Shown: piece after piece, positions 1-12,496 of the stretch
How the letters are laid out: each line of letters opens with the position of its first letter
Position numbering within the stretch: position 1 is the first letter of the stretch
Origin: Callipepla californica brunnescens
Taxonomy: Eukaryota > Chordata > Aves > Galliformes > Odontophoridae
DNA length: 64,000 nucleotides
Direction: 5' to 3'
NCBI GenBank assembly: GCA_023055505.1
Contig: JALIRH010000061.1
Span: forward strand, 2,193,501 to 2,257,500
Position numbers and translations under genes: made by a program
Notes under the pieces: model-generated
Told to the model about the DNA's origin: nothing
Seen by the model: only the letters and a program-made list of their open reading frames with translations
Databases searched by the model: none

Positions 1-2967
1 TTCAAATTTGAAAGATTTCTATTAAAAAGTCCTGTGTTGGTAAACCAAAGCACTTCCAAAATAAGCTAAGACGATAAATGATTGGAAAGAATTTACTTTT
101 TCTTCTAAAAATAAGCCTACATACTAGATATTTAAATTCAATTTATGTGCTCCTGCTTTTTCAATAATTTCAAGTGGTATTTCATAACTTTCTTCTTCCT
201 TTCAGCCACATGTCTGAACAAAATCATTCATAATGATATTTTAAAAAGCCATAATCTTTGTACTTTTAGAAAAAAGTCTTATACATGGTTGCAAAATTCC
301 TTTATAAGACTAAATGATAGGAAGTCAAGAAAGAAAGGGCCTAAATAAAGATTAAGAAACTAAGAAACAACAACAACAACAACAACAAAACAGATTAGGT
401 AAATTCCATTCTGAGAAATGAAGTGGTGGTATATTAGAGTCAAATTAGAAGATATGGTTTGTCCTGGGAATGTTGCAGTTAAAGATAGAATTCTGTGAAA
501 TATTTAACCATATGCTTCAGACATACTGAAAGGAAAGGAAAAGCTCATAGCATTAGTATATCTTAAGTAAATCAGGATCCAGAATAATGTTGTTAGTACA
601 AAGCACAAGCAGAAATGTGATGGATAGCTAATAAATACACAAAGTATAAAACTGAAGGAGGAAACAGGAAGTTTGGATTACAAATCTTGTTGAAAAAGTG
701 ATTTATTGTAGAAAAAGTATTCAGATCTCAAATAAAAAATGTTCTGTGACAGACTTCCAACATCTAAAACTATGGATGATACATAAAACATTGAAAAGTG
801 TATGTTTTCAGAAAGCTGTACCACAGAAGATGCCTATCTGAAGTCTAAGTCAGGTCAAGGGCATTATTCATTGATATACAATGACCACCCTGTCATTGCC
901 CAAAACTTCAAAGACATGGCAATATCAAAGAAGTTTTGAGATCTCCATTCTTTTGAATCTCAGAGAGTCACTGCTTTGAGAATGAGGTTGTTGGGGATGC
1001 TGTACTGGTTTTACTTTGCTGTCTGATTTTCCTAAACAAGCCAGTCAGTTTAGAAAAAAAGATGCTGGTGTATGGTATATGTTCTGTATAAGGTAACCAC
1101 AAACATATTTTAATTTCTGATTTTATGCAGATAAAATCATATGCGGGAACGATCTCATTTTAAATATTTCATCCAAGCTACCCTGAAAAGCAAAGTCTCA
1201 AGACTGCATAATTTGAGAAAATATAATATCTCTTTATGCTAAATAAATGGACTTTTGATCTTGATTACATCTTTTAAGAAACACATACTGACGTGTGAAC
1301 TGATTTTTCATTTAAGTGGTTTCTTCCATTCAACAGTCAAACTTAATTTTTCTTCTTAACATGAATATTTTCTTTAATCTAAAATGGAATGAAAGAAGAA
1401 AAGCAAGATGGAAGGTAAAATGTAAGAGTGGGAAAGAAAGAATAATAAAAAAAAAGAATAACACTTCTACTTTCCTTCTACTTTCTGAGGAATTTTTTTA
1501 ACTATATATTTAATCATATGCTGGTACTAACCTTTTTCCGAAACTACAGAAATGCAACAGTTCTGAGTTGTCCCAAGAAAGGTTAAATATTATTAAAATT
1601 AAATAACTGTAGACAGACATAGAAAAAATAACTTCTAATTTTAAAGTGTCCGTTTGTCTAGTTAATGAAAAATACAGACTCTAGTAACCAAGTTGTATTT
1701 AAAGTAAATGGGGCATAGTTCACAAAGAAGCAGTACATACCATCTGACAGAGTAGATTATAGTGGAGTGGCCAGTGAGTTCTCTCGAGGAAAGAAGGATA
1801 CAGATTTACTCTACAAGCAGAAAAATTAAGGTGAGTATTGTAGTTTTTTTGAAAAAAGTTAAAACCACTGTGTTCTTGCAGTATTTTTTTCAGCCAAAAC
1901 TGTTCTGGGAAGGTTTGTCAAACTGAGGGATTTTTGAAGAGATGAATTTTTGAACTGGAATAATATTTTAACTGAATATACCTGCAAAATTTTTGCCTCG
2001 GGCTATTCTGTGTCTCTTGCTTGATGATTTTTTTGTGTCTGTAGTTTCAGAATTTCTTCACTTAAAAAAGAGAAGTGTCCGAAAGCCATATCACGAACTC
2101 CTAAAACAGTGAGGTCTAGAGGGTATCCTAACGCTTTAGAGAACTCAATAGATAAATCAATTTCTGGCTAGGAAAGCTGGTGCAAAACTGGAATTTAATT
2201 TGCACTGTGGGAATTATGGTACATGCCTTGATGGCTGAGCAACCTTTAGGATTTCTGGGTCTGATCTGCCAACCACATTTGCATGTTTTCAAAGGCTTTC
2301 TATCTAGGAAAAATGATTTATTAAAACAACTCAGCTCTACAAAAGATTATATTTCCAATCATGTATGCGTAACATCGTCCTAGTGCACTGAAGATTCTAC
2401 CTGGTTTCCTCATATTTCTCTTAGTAATGCAAGACTCAAGATCTGAGCATGGGTGTTCAAAGAGTCTTTAGGACTAGTCTCTCTGCCCAGAGGTAACATC
2501 ATTCAAACACAGCTCTATGGTGACTTTGGATGATCTGCTGAGTCAGAACATCAACATGCATGATATGGGAGCAGCTGTAGTGACCCCTGAACATCCATGA
2601 GTGTTCCAGAGAGACCTGAATGGGTGCAGGACTGTGCTGTACCATGGTATACAAGCAGTGTGGTATTCAGACCTGCAGTGTAGACCTAAGACATGTTCAG
2701 CTGCTTCCTTGTCATGGAGAAATTTCAGGTACCTCCTACTTGGTGCCAGTGAATTCCACACTAATACGTCCTTGCCTTTATCTGACAGTGCTTTTCTCTC
2801 ATAAGAACATGTTTTGAGTGTATAAGCAGTAGGATTGTTTCCTTCTAAGAAAATCCTCTATGGCTTGAGAGACCAAAAGGGGAGATTTTCTGCTACGGAC
2901 AGGGTCAACACAGGTGTGCAGGCAGAGAAATCTCTAAGCTACTACATACACCTTTGGCTTTAGAAAA
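1..2967. other. Unique AT-rich noncoding DNA
   Basis: No recognisable gene, RNA or transposon. Open frames are short and compositionally unremarkable. A small CAA-type simple repeat lies at about 366-387. The part from about 2440 to 2960 is less AT-rich than the rest, but I cannot assign it to any family; it could be a very old repeat. Confidence 0.6.
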
Positions 2968-2997
2968 GTGTTCAGAAGGCCTTGCAAATGCCTTGGA

Positions 2998-3442
2998 GGC
3001 CTGAGGAGGAAGGGAGGAAGGGAGGGAGGAAGGGAGGGAGGGAGGAAGGGAGGGAGGGAGGGAGGGAGGGAGGGAGGGAGGGAGGGAGGGAGGGAGGGAG
3101 GGAGGAAGGAAGGAAGGAAGGAAGGAAGGAAGGAAGGAAGGAAGGAAGGAAGGAAGGAAGGAAGGAAGGAAGGAAGGAAGGAAGGAAGGAAGGAAGGAAG
3201 GAAGGAAGGAAGGAAGGAAGGAAGGAAGGAAGGAAGGAAGGAAGGAAGGAAGGAAGGAAGGAAGGAAGGAAGGAAGGAAGGAAGGAAGGAAGGAAGGAAG
3301 GAAGGAAGGAAGGAAGGAAGGAAGGAAGGAAGGAAGGAAGGAAGGAAGGAAGGAAGGAAGGAAGGAAGGAAGGAAGGAAGGAAGGAAGGAAGGAAGGAAG
3401 GAAGGAAGGAAGGAAGGAAGGAAGGAAGGAAGGAAGGAAGGA
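2998..3442. repeat. Compound GGGA/GGAA polypurine microsatellite
   Basis: The array starts as mixed GGGA and GGAA units (about 2998-3104). It then becomes an uninterrupted GGAA run (about 3105-3441) of roughly 84 copies. All purines are on the plus strand, so the tract is a mirror repeat able in principle to form triplex (H-DNA) structures, and the GGGA part has closely spaced G3 runs. The open frames across it encode only a short repeating Glu-Gly-Arg-Lys pattern in each frame and are artefacts of the repeat. The purity of the GGAA part suggests recent expansion. The true length may be mis-assembled. Confidence 0.98.
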
Positions 3443-5264
3443 TTTTGATTTTTATTTTTTTTCAGTTTTGGTGATCTAGAAGTATGAAATATTCATACAG
3501 CTCTGTTTAGAACTGCAGTAAAGTAGGAACACTGGAATTTTGTCATAGCCAGAATTTCCAGTGTTTTTTCAAGATAAGCACAATCAGTTTGGACTATAGC
3601 CTTCCTAGCAACCTTACTCATATATATAGAGTTAAAAATAATAAATGCAAAGAAAATTTGAAAGTCCAAAATTTGTAGTATAAGATAAATATCAATAAAA
3701 ACATTTTTAATTATTAGCAATCAATATATTTTTAGTACATATAGTAATGCATGGCAATATATTTTAGGTATTTTAATGAAATAATTAATTAATAAAATCA
3801 AATCACTCATATATACATTTTAAAGAGCAAAAGATTAAAAATGTGGTACTGAAGGACAACAGATAGTATCATGACATTATATTCCTATTACCTTATATAT
3901 TTATGTTGAATTTCTACTATTGAAAGAAAAGTATCAGAAAAGAAATCTAAGTATGCATGATCCTCAAAGTATATATATATATATACGTATATTTATATTA
4001 TTTTGTCTCTCATCAGAAATCCAGTAATCTAGAATTTTACTTTAAGCTTTACATTTAGCTGGTAATAAACAAGGAAAAAACTTTTGACTTCCGTAGTCAA
4101 GATCATATAAATGCATTTTCTTCTCAAGTGAATACAAAAGATCAAATGTTCAAATTAGCTGTGAAAAGAATACCCCTTGAGTATGGAAAGTGTTATTAGT
4201 AAGGAAAGGATAAGAGCAAGCACACTTTTGGTCACAGTTTAGTTTCCTTTCAAGTGACATTTCCAGGATGAAAGCTTTATAATTAAATTCCCTTTTGACA
4301 AAGACATCAATTAGTTTACTTAGTTATTTTATGATTTAACTGACCATGACAATGACCAAGACATCGGCCTATTTAAAGCTCTAGATGTTTTTATAGTATT
4401 CTGAGTTTAGATTGCTAATTTTTCATCCCACTGGGATCACTTTGTTGTGAAAAGGGGAAAATTCATTCCTAGACTTCGTGTTCAGAACTGTTCTCCCTTC
4501 ATATCATTTGCTTTGTAATTCAGTCGAGTGGTTACCACATTTTTAAAAGCAACTATTTTCTTCTTTTTTTCCACCTTTTTTTTCAATCTCTTAGCTTTAT
4601 GGTAAAGCTGTAACTAGTGAACACTCCTTGAAGCATAATTTACCAAACTTTTTCAATGTTAGAAGAGAATAATAACTTTGACTTTTTAATTATTCCTTGA
4701 GAAATACTACTTCAATACAGTACACAGACAAACAGACAAACACAAGCAGCTGATTTTGGTCATATTCTACTTCAGCCACAGTTGCACTATGGTTTCCTCT
4801 TTATGTAGGTAAGAGATTTAACAAAGTTATGCTTAAATAAACAAAGCATGCTTTTAGGGAAAAAAAAAATGACTAAACTCTAGCTACATAATTTTTTGTT
4901 AATATTGGTAAAATATTAAGATGAGACAGCAAAGAGTTTGGAGATAAGGCTTATGGTTTTATATATAGATGTCAAGTCTATTTCAAGCCTATAGCATATC
5001 TAGCTCAGTCTCATCTCCAGCAGTGATCACTTTAGAAAGAATATAAAAATCTCCCATTTCAAAATGTCACTTTATAGCTATTACTGAAGTCCTCCAGCCT
5101 CATGTCCGTCCTTAAGAACAGTGATTTTATGAATTACCCTGGGTAATCATATGTCTTCTCTCTCCACTGTTCTGAGCCTGATGTCTCTGCTTTTCATCAA
5201 GCAGGATGAGAGAGGAAACTCAAATGGAAAGAGATAGATTTCATTCAGTTAGTTGTCATCACAA
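3443..5264. other. Unique AT-rich noncoding DNA
   Basis: I see no gene or recognisable element. A short TA run lies at about 3969-3985, and a CAGACAAA-type tandem at about 4723-4742. Confidence 0.6.
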
Positions 5265-5299
5265 CTAGTTCAGCAGTCTATCTCCCTGGTAGGATGTGA

Positions 5300-5516
5300 G
5301 TGGCTTAAAACTGCATCAGTAAAGTTTAGAACAGCCAGTAGGAAAAAATTCTTCGCTGATAGAATGATGAGGCCCCTCTGGTTGCTGGTCATAGCCCCAT
5401 GCCTGTCCTTGTTCAGGAAGCCTTTGGAGAAAGTACTGTTAGGGTTTAATTCTTTGTTTGCCCTTTATGGCGGCTTAATGATCGTTGTGAGTCTCTTCCA
5501 ACTCAGGATATTCAAT
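5300..5516 (+). mobile_element. Old CR1 LINE fragment, 3' end
   Basis: A degenerate 3' terminal piece of a CR1 non-LTR retrotransposon. Recognisable blocks in order are the GGAAAAAATTCTTCGCTGA region (the usual 'aggaagaagttcttc' block), a CCCCATGCCTGTCC block, a TTCAGGAAGCCTTTGGA block and the 3' terminal TCTTCCAACTCAGGATATTC. The usual tail octamers after GATATTC have decayed. Divergence is clearly higher than in the other CR1 copies of this window, so this is probably one of the older insertions. The 5' limit is uncertain by several tens of bases. The open frame across it (5253-5597) is incidental. Confidence 0.7.
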
Positions 5517-5520
5517 ATAT

Positions 5521-8061
5521 GGCTTCCTGGCAGCATGATGAGTAGGAAAGAAGGGAGATATAGAGATATAAGTTTATTTAATTTGGTGAAGATGTAGAAG
5601 TAGTGAAGATATTTTTAACATCAACAGAAATCTATGTTAATATCCATACTTTTAGTGAGAACAGGTGAGTTCTCAGATTCTCTGTTGCCAATTGCAAAAA
5701 TATTATAATTGTTTTAAAAGATTTTTTTTCAACAAGAGGCCATTTAGTTTTTTTTTATTTTTTTTTCATATGTGCATATCACCTGCAATAGACAATTATT
5801 TTTTCTTATCAATTGATTAGTCACAACTTTGTAACATCCTATGAACACTTCTTGGAATTATTTGTAAAATATTTTTCTTCTCTATCTTTACTATTCAGTT
5901 AGTATAAATAAAGGAAAGACAAAAAGGAAGAAATGGTCATTCCCAAAAAACTGGAAGACTGTTCAAGAGTCATCTTCAAATTACTTACCTCAGCTTTTCT
6001 GTGATTTTCTCTGTAAAACTCAAAAATCTCTAATAAATAACTCTAGCCTAGACAGGATACTGTGTTGATGATATATATTGAAGGAACACAGCAAAAAGCT
6101 TTTTTTTTATTTTTGTAAGTGCCATATATTTTCCATGACAAACTGTCACACATTTTTTTTATTAAAAATGGTTTGGGAATGGACATGTCACTGATGAAGA
6201 CATTTTCACATTTTAACTACAAAATTTCACATCTCTGTTTATGAAGATTCTAGTGATTTTTAAGAAGCTGAAAAGAACCAGCAATTAGGAACCAAATTCC
6301 TTATTTCTTGCCTTCTTAATTTCTTTCAATTGAAGTCCATTCTTTTTAACTTGCCTGAGTGCCTCATCTAAATCCTGTGGATTTTCAAACCTAAGAGGAC
6401 TGCTTTGGAATACAGAGCAAAAATCTTATAAGCAAATCCACTTCTATGAGAGATCTCTGTTCTGTGCCTCTTGAAACTCTCTTTGATTACTGAGAGTTTG
6501 TGGCATGAAAGATACACCAGGGCTTTTTGTTGTTGTTGTTGGAAACAACAGAATACAATGTCTTCAACAGTAAGCCTTTTGTTTCTCACAAAGCCTATTT
6601 TTACTGTCATGTGGCAAGTAAAGAAATAACTGCTTCCCACACTTTTTATTTTCCTGTAAAAATTCTTTTCTGAAAGTAGTTCTCCATTGTCACATATATC
6701 TATGACATAAAGACACTACATCAGCCACCACAAATGGAATATGATTTCTGATAAAAAGAGGACAGTGAAATGATTGAAAATTCACTTAACTCAATTATCA
6801 TAGAACTGTAGAAATGTGAAATAAATTGGATTTTTAATAGTTAATATTTCTAATTTTTAGGGATTTTTTTCTTCATTTTTCATAAAATATAATAAGTCAT
6901 CTTTAGATATATTCTTTCTTGTTTTGAGATGATATTGTTCAAGTTCAGATCTTTTGTTTACTTACAAAAGCTCATTTTCCTAATGGTTACAAAGCAGAAA
7001 TGCTAGAGCTCAATGTGGTTTTATGTAAGTTATGGGAAAGCACTTTTATTAACCCTTCATACAAATCTGGAACAAAATGAGTTGATGTAACTTGTTCTGG
7101 CTAATGTCCACAGGTAAAAGAAAATGGAAATAGGTTCTAATTTCTCAAATGTATGTTTCTCAAGTAAAGTTAAAGTGATAAAATTATCACTTTTTACTTT
7201 ACTTCACCAGTATTGGGAATTTCTACCTAGACATTTCAGTGTAGTTACCTAGGTTTTTAAGATGAGCTAGGTTTTTAAGATCTTGTTAAAATCAAATGAA
7301 ACCCAGCCTATTGTACCAAGGATGGTGTCAATTTAAACAGCCTGTTGTTGTTCTACATTAATAGTTTTCTAATAGTTTTCTTGTTTCTACTGACTGTTAT
7401 AATGACTGTATTAGATCGCCATTGTCTAAAATGCAAACCAAGAAGACAACATAAATGTATGTGCTCAAAATATATAACTTTATATGCACATTCAGTGTCA
7501 TCTGAATACAAATCTACTATTAAGATGACATAAATCCATTCATGGGGACAGTTTGCTTTCCTTATTAGACTCTTAGACTCTTAACCTTAGAATTATAAAT
7601 TTTTGACAGCTGAGAATCCTTCCATTTTTTTGATTACCCATGCCTGCCAAAGTGGCATCTGGATTATACCCTTTATTTTAATTTATTTTAAGAATTGGTT
7701 AGTACTGATGTGGTCCAGCAACCAATTGGACTTAATGATAATCCTTCCAACTAAAAGAGTGTACATATATATTTTTTTTTCATGTACGAAGTACTGGGCA
7801 TAATTAGGTAAGGCATTATTTTAAAAGCAGAAGTGAACTGAGTTTCCCCATGAACTGAAAGTTGCTCATTGACTTTGAAACATGATCATTGTAAACTATA
7901 TTGTAAAACCAAATTAAGTTTACTTACTTGCAAAGATAATCATGATGTGGTAAGTGATACTAAAGGACTTAGAGATCCTGGTCCTTTTGCATTTTGGAAG
8001 GATTTTTCATTTTTTCTCTTTCACCAGTGTAGTTGAGGGGTATGTACATGTGTGTATATTT
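5521..8061. other. Unique AT-rich noncoding DNA with small internal repeats
   Basis: No gene or transposon recognised. It contains a 43-nt near-perfect inverted repeat at 7162-7204, annotated separately. It also holds a short tandem duplication of about 18 bp around 7249-7286, where CTAGGTTTTTAAGAT occurs twice, and several T runs. Confidence 0.55.
7162..7204. repeat. Near-perfect inverted repeat (hairpin)
   Basis: The left arm, 7162-7181 (AAGTAAAGTTAAAGTGATAA), pairs with the right arm, 7184-7204, across a 2-nt AA loop. The innermost 10 bp pair perfectly. The outer part pairs with one bulge and one mismatch. It is AT-rich and too short-looped for a normal pre-miRNA. It may be a quasi-palindrome made by replication template switching, or the end of a small decayed element. 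Confidence 0.8.
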
Positions 8062-8750
8062 CACAGAATCACAGAATTGTAGGTGTTGGAAGGGACCTCC
8101 AGAGATCAAGGAGTCCAACCCCCCTGCCAAAGCAGCTCCCTAGCCCAGGTTGCACAGGTAGGCATCCAGGCAGTTCTTGAATATCTCCAGAGAAGGAGAC
8201 TCCTCCACCTCTCTGTGCAGCCTATGCCACTGTTCCATCACCCTCACTGTGAAGAAGCTCCCATGCACATTTGTGTGGAACTTTCTATGCCTCAGTTTGT
8301 GTTCATTTCCCCTTGTCCTATCACCACACACTTCTAAGAAGAGTCTGGCCACATCCCTTTGCCTCCAGATCCCCTCTGAGTCTTCTTTTTTCAAGACTGA
8401 ACAGACCCAGATCTCTCAGCCTTTCCTCATAAGAGAGGTGCTTCACACCCTTTATCATCTTTGTGGTCATTCCTCTCAACATTGTATTATTGGCAAACTT
8501 GCTGAGGGTAAACTCTGTCCCTTCATCAAGGTCATTGATGAAGATGTTGAACAGGACCAGACCAAGCACCGGTCCCCTGAGGAGCACCACTAAGTACAGG
8601 CCTCCAACTGAATTCTTTACCACCAAACAGCCCTCTGAGCTCTGCCCCTCAGCCAGTTCTCAGCCCACCTCATTGACCTATTCCACATTTCCTCAGCTTT
8701 GTCATAAGGATGCTGTGGCAGACAGTGTCAAATGCCTTGCTGAAATCAAT
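8062..8750 (-). mobile_element. CR1 LINE, 5'-truncated, internally deleted
   Basis: A minus-strand CR1 non-LTR retrotransposon. Its 3' end lies at the left (TCACAGAATCACAGAATTG, from 8062), followed by the usual 3' UTR blocks. On the minus strand the ORF2 reverse transcriptase remnant is readable: [13 protein letters not shown] near 8710-8750, and [19 protein letters not shown] followed by FANNT at 8470-8570. FANNT sits where the family has the catalytic FADD/YADD box, so both aspartates are changed and the copy cannot be active. At about 8480 the sequence jumps from the FANNT region to the C-terminal [13 protein letters not shown] region. This implies an internal deletion of several hundred bases compared with the copy at 58601-60700. 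The element is truncated at the 5' end near 8750, as is usual for CR1. Confidence 0.93.
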
Positions 8751-10435
8751 TGAAAAGATTATTGCAGTTGCGTAAAATAGCAGAAGAATATTCCTTTAAA
8801 AATTATATAAATAAGATTTCAGAATAATAAAATTATTGTGTACACTACGAAAAGTAATCCCACCAGTTACATATACAGAGATCATTTCTCTGAGAATTGT
8901 CATATTAGCAACTTCCATAGTACTTTATGGAACTATATTTTATAAAAATAATATTATTTTTTTAATCATCTGTTAAGTTTATTCAGTATTGAATTTCTCT
9001 ATACTTCATATTCTAGTTAAAGTAGAAAGGAAGATATATGCAAGAAATAAAATTCTGTGCTAGAAAATAAATAGCAGAGTGTGAAGAAAAATTGATTTAT
9101 TTTTTTTTTTGTGGAACTGAGACGAAAAATAATATGAAAGAATAAAACTTAGCATTTTTTTATTCAGGTTACAAACATACAAAGGCAAATTACTTTCTTA
9201 TTTATGTACATTCAGGTATTATTTTATAGAAGTATGAATGTTTCTCCCCCCCAAAAATATGAATAATCATTTCTCTGCTCATCAATAGAGGTTTCAAATT
9301 CTAATTGTTCAATAAACATTATTCAGTCATCAAATTTTACTCCTTTCAAGAATTATGAAATTTTTCCTTCACTGCCATGCTTTGAAAACTTGTTGCCCTG
9401 ACATAATTAGGGCTTTGAAATCATCAGATTAATTTTATGAAATGCTGGAGACCATTTAACTCAATTTACTCTTTGTTTGAAAGTGAAAGTGCTGGATTAA
9501 ATTAATTTTATTGTATTCTCAATGTGTCTGATAGAAGTCCTATTTTTTTTTCATATTAAGCCAACAATTGAAACATGTTAGCAGCCTAATGAGCAAAGCT
9601 CTGCCGAAGAAAATTATCTTAATTTTATTTTTTTTTTAGTAATAGTTTGGTCATTTGAGAGAATGTATCTTATCGTATTCAAAAACAGACTAATTGCAGA
9701 AGGCTAATATTAATTATTTTTTTCACGCTTTGAGAACTAGAAATGGATTTAACTCAGTGTTTGAGGTGATATGATCCATTTAGATATCAACTGCTTATTT
9801 AAACTCATCATACACTCCAAAATTATCCATCTGTAGTGTGTATTCCCTGAAGATAACAGATCACAAAGAAACCAGAAACCACTCTTGCAAGTCCAGCTGT
9901 CCTTTCTTGTCTCAGAGCTATGTAACAATAACTTACTTCATTCTCTGACATTTCCCAGTTCCTTCAATTTATTGCATGACAAGGACTGTTGTGAGATGAA
10001 TTTGCTTATTTTTGGCATTTCCAGTTATGGATGAGAAGGTACAAAGAAAGATCAAAAAGAAATAGAATGGCTTTGAGGAAACTTTATATATATGCATACG
10101 ATTCTTGAAGAGCTACTCGTTCTTTTCATAGCCATATTCACCCATATATGCTTTGCAGTATAATGGACCCCGTTCTTATATGGTGCAGAATTCCTGAGCA
10201 GGTAGGTTTGTAAGAGGAAGTTTAATGCTGCTCTTGTTTCTGTTCTCCTGAAGTCACAGTGATGCCTTCACTATTTCTCTTGAATTCATGTGTGGATTAG
10301 AAGTCCCTACAAACTTTTTGTATCGCCTCTCAGTGACAACAAACCAAATTAAAATTTTTGTGAGCCTAGACTAAGGATAAATGTGTTTGGTGTAACATCT
10401 ATCCATGATAAGGGTAAACATATACTATCCAAATA
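8751..10435. other. AT-rich noncoding DNA with a candidate conserved block
   Basis: No gene recognised. The part at about 9370-9760 is dense in TAATTA/ATTAAT-type homeodomain core motifs and free of recognisable repeats; it is listed among the findings as a possible conserved noncoding element. Other parts show only T and A runs. Confidence 0.5.
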
Positions 10436-10439
10436 ATTC

Positions 10440-10800
10440 TAGAATAGGTCCCCATCAGGGCCCTGTATGTACCAATAGAATCAGCTCTCTAGACTGACCC
10501 AGTTGTCCCATATGCAGCTTGGACCAGCAGGCCTGAGCCTTCAGCCATCTGCTGATGTCTAATTTGTATCACTTTTCGGAACTGACCTTGGACCTTTTCT
10601 GAGCGTAGCTTGACTATATCTGATTGCACTGACCTCTCAGAGGGAGTTGTTGCTGCCGCTGTCTTGCTCTGCTCCTCTGCACTCTGGTCATTGTCCAGCT
10701 GTACTGGGAGCGCCATTGGCTCTAAGTTCACTCTCCCTGTGGAGCAGCCTCATTCGTACAGCTCTCTAAAAGTCCCCAGGTGAACATGTCCAGCAACTGA
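10440..10800. other. Unexplained GC-richer island with an open frame
   Basis: This 360-bp block is clearly richer in GC than its surroundings. It holds an 80-codon open frame on the minus strand (10731-10489) beginning MNLEPMALPVQLDNDQ and rich in Gln, Ser and Ala. I recognise no domain. I see no consensus TATA box or poly(A) signal close by, and a GTAAGT-like splice donor occurs on the plus strand at about 10811. It could be a decayed retroelement gag-like segment, a noncoding exon or chance. I do not call it a gene. Confidence 0.3.
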
Positions 10801-12409
10801 CAACTACCAGTAAGTGTTCATAGTCATAAAAATAACTGAAATATTCAGAAAAATATATGTTACTTACACAAACACAGGAAGAACATGGTAATCAGGAATC
10901 TCTTTTTTATTCACTTGTAAAATACACCAGTTTCACTGTCTTCATTATTCCAGAGCAATAATGCAAACTTTTTATTATTTAAGTATTATTAATTAATTTA
11001 TTTATTTTTATAAGTTTTTTAGACTTTAAGGCAGAAAGTTATAGCGGTGTTGGCAAGTTTGGAGTAATTTGTTTGATTGTTTGTTTGTTTATTTAAGAAA
11101 CTGTGTCTCATTGTACCAGAGCCAACCATTTTGTCACTGACAAAAGGTCTCTTTTGGTTTTACTAATAGAACATATTTGACAGGCTTTCATATGCCACTC
11201 AGCTTTGTGCTAAATGCGGTGTTTGGTGTATCCTGCTTGTTGCTCACTCCATTTTTAGCACAGTTTCAGTTATCTGCAAGGAATAGTTCTGGAAAAGAAA
11301 ACAGCTGAAGCATTATACAGTCAGCCAGGAAGAGAGGTCTGTGGACTCACTCATCCCTTTCCATACTCCATTCTTGGATTTGTGATATGTTCTGCAGAAG
11401 TGAAATAAAAATTAGATTACAATTGCAGAAACACCAACAAAAATTTAATTTATGATATTAAATACAATTGATGACTGCATTTTCATGGAACAACTCATCT
11501 GACGTAGCCTCAGGTAAACTATGTGACATGAATAGTAGAAGAAAGAATTCTACTCAAAATAAAGTCACAAATTGAAGACTGGTAGAAGAGCAGAAACCCA
11601 GACCCTCTGCCTTCAGAGATTTTATATTCTGATTCCATCATTCTACTTTTCCCCTTTCTTTTTTTTTTTTATTTTTTTCTTTTTTTTTTGGTGAGGGGCA
11701 AGATTAAAGGGGAGCTGGATCTTTCTGATGTGAAGGCACTTAGCTCTAGCCTTGCTAGAGACTTAAATTCTTACCTCTATGCAGAGCTCTCCAGCTGGCT
11801 CACACAGAAACAAGAGTTAATTCAATTCAATTAGGTGATATCCTTGTATTAACTTTCAGCTACTTTTGTTGATCTTTTCCTCCTTGTTTATCTCTGCTTT
11901 CTTTTTTCCCAGTGCCTTTCCACAATACTGCCTGTGTTAGAGCTCAGAGAAAAGTGAGACAGACCTGCTGGATGCATCAATGCCAAGAAAATGGTTTCCT
12001 TAGCAACCAAACAAGGTGAAAGCTCCCAGAATTTCTTTCATTAATTTATGTAACTTCTATTCCTAGCTGTGTACTAGAAAAAAGCAAATAAATGGGTCCA
12101 CAAATTACCCTGCTTTCAATGTATCAATGTATCAATATTGAACCCAATTTCCTGTATTTTAAAACTGTTTTATTATAAGAATTCAGATGAATGTAAATAT
12201 TTTTATAGTAAGTTTCACAAATTTGCGATTTGAAAACTAACAAAACAATAACTCTTAATAAGGTGCAGCACATGCAACAGTCCACTCACATTGAAAAAAA
12301 TGCCATGGGAAAGACAAGTCCCACAGGTAACAAATGTTTTGTACTGCCTGGCTAGGAACTAATGCAGTTTCCAGAATCAATCTTTTTTTAGAATTGTTCA
12401 GCACTGAGA

Positions 12410-12410
<1 letters not shown>
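10801..12410. other. Unique AT-rich noncoding DNA
   Basis: No gene or family-level repeat recognised. Simple-sequence patches occur: TTTA/TTAA-rich at about 10975-11015, GTTT at about 11075-11095 and T-rich at about 11657-11690. Confidence 0.55.
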
Positions 12411-12456
<46 letters not shown>

Positions 12457-12496
12457 TCCATTTGACAGGATAGACAGATAGATATCCATTTGAAAT
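12411..12496. repeat. GATA microsatellite with duplicated 3' flank
   Basis: A (GATA)n array runs from 12411 to about 12457. The junction sequence TAGATATCCATTTGA then occurs twice, at 12451-12465 and again ending near 12493, about 30 bp apart with an interrupted GATA/GACA stretch between. Slippage appears to have copied the array edge together with its unique flank. Open frames across it encode a repeating SIYL pattern and are artefacts. Confidence 0.93.

Noticed and set aside
2968..3479. Two long overlapping plus-strand frames encoding EGRK-type repeats
   Set aside because: They are the GGGA/GGAA microsatellite read in two frames. There is no unique sequence of protein character.
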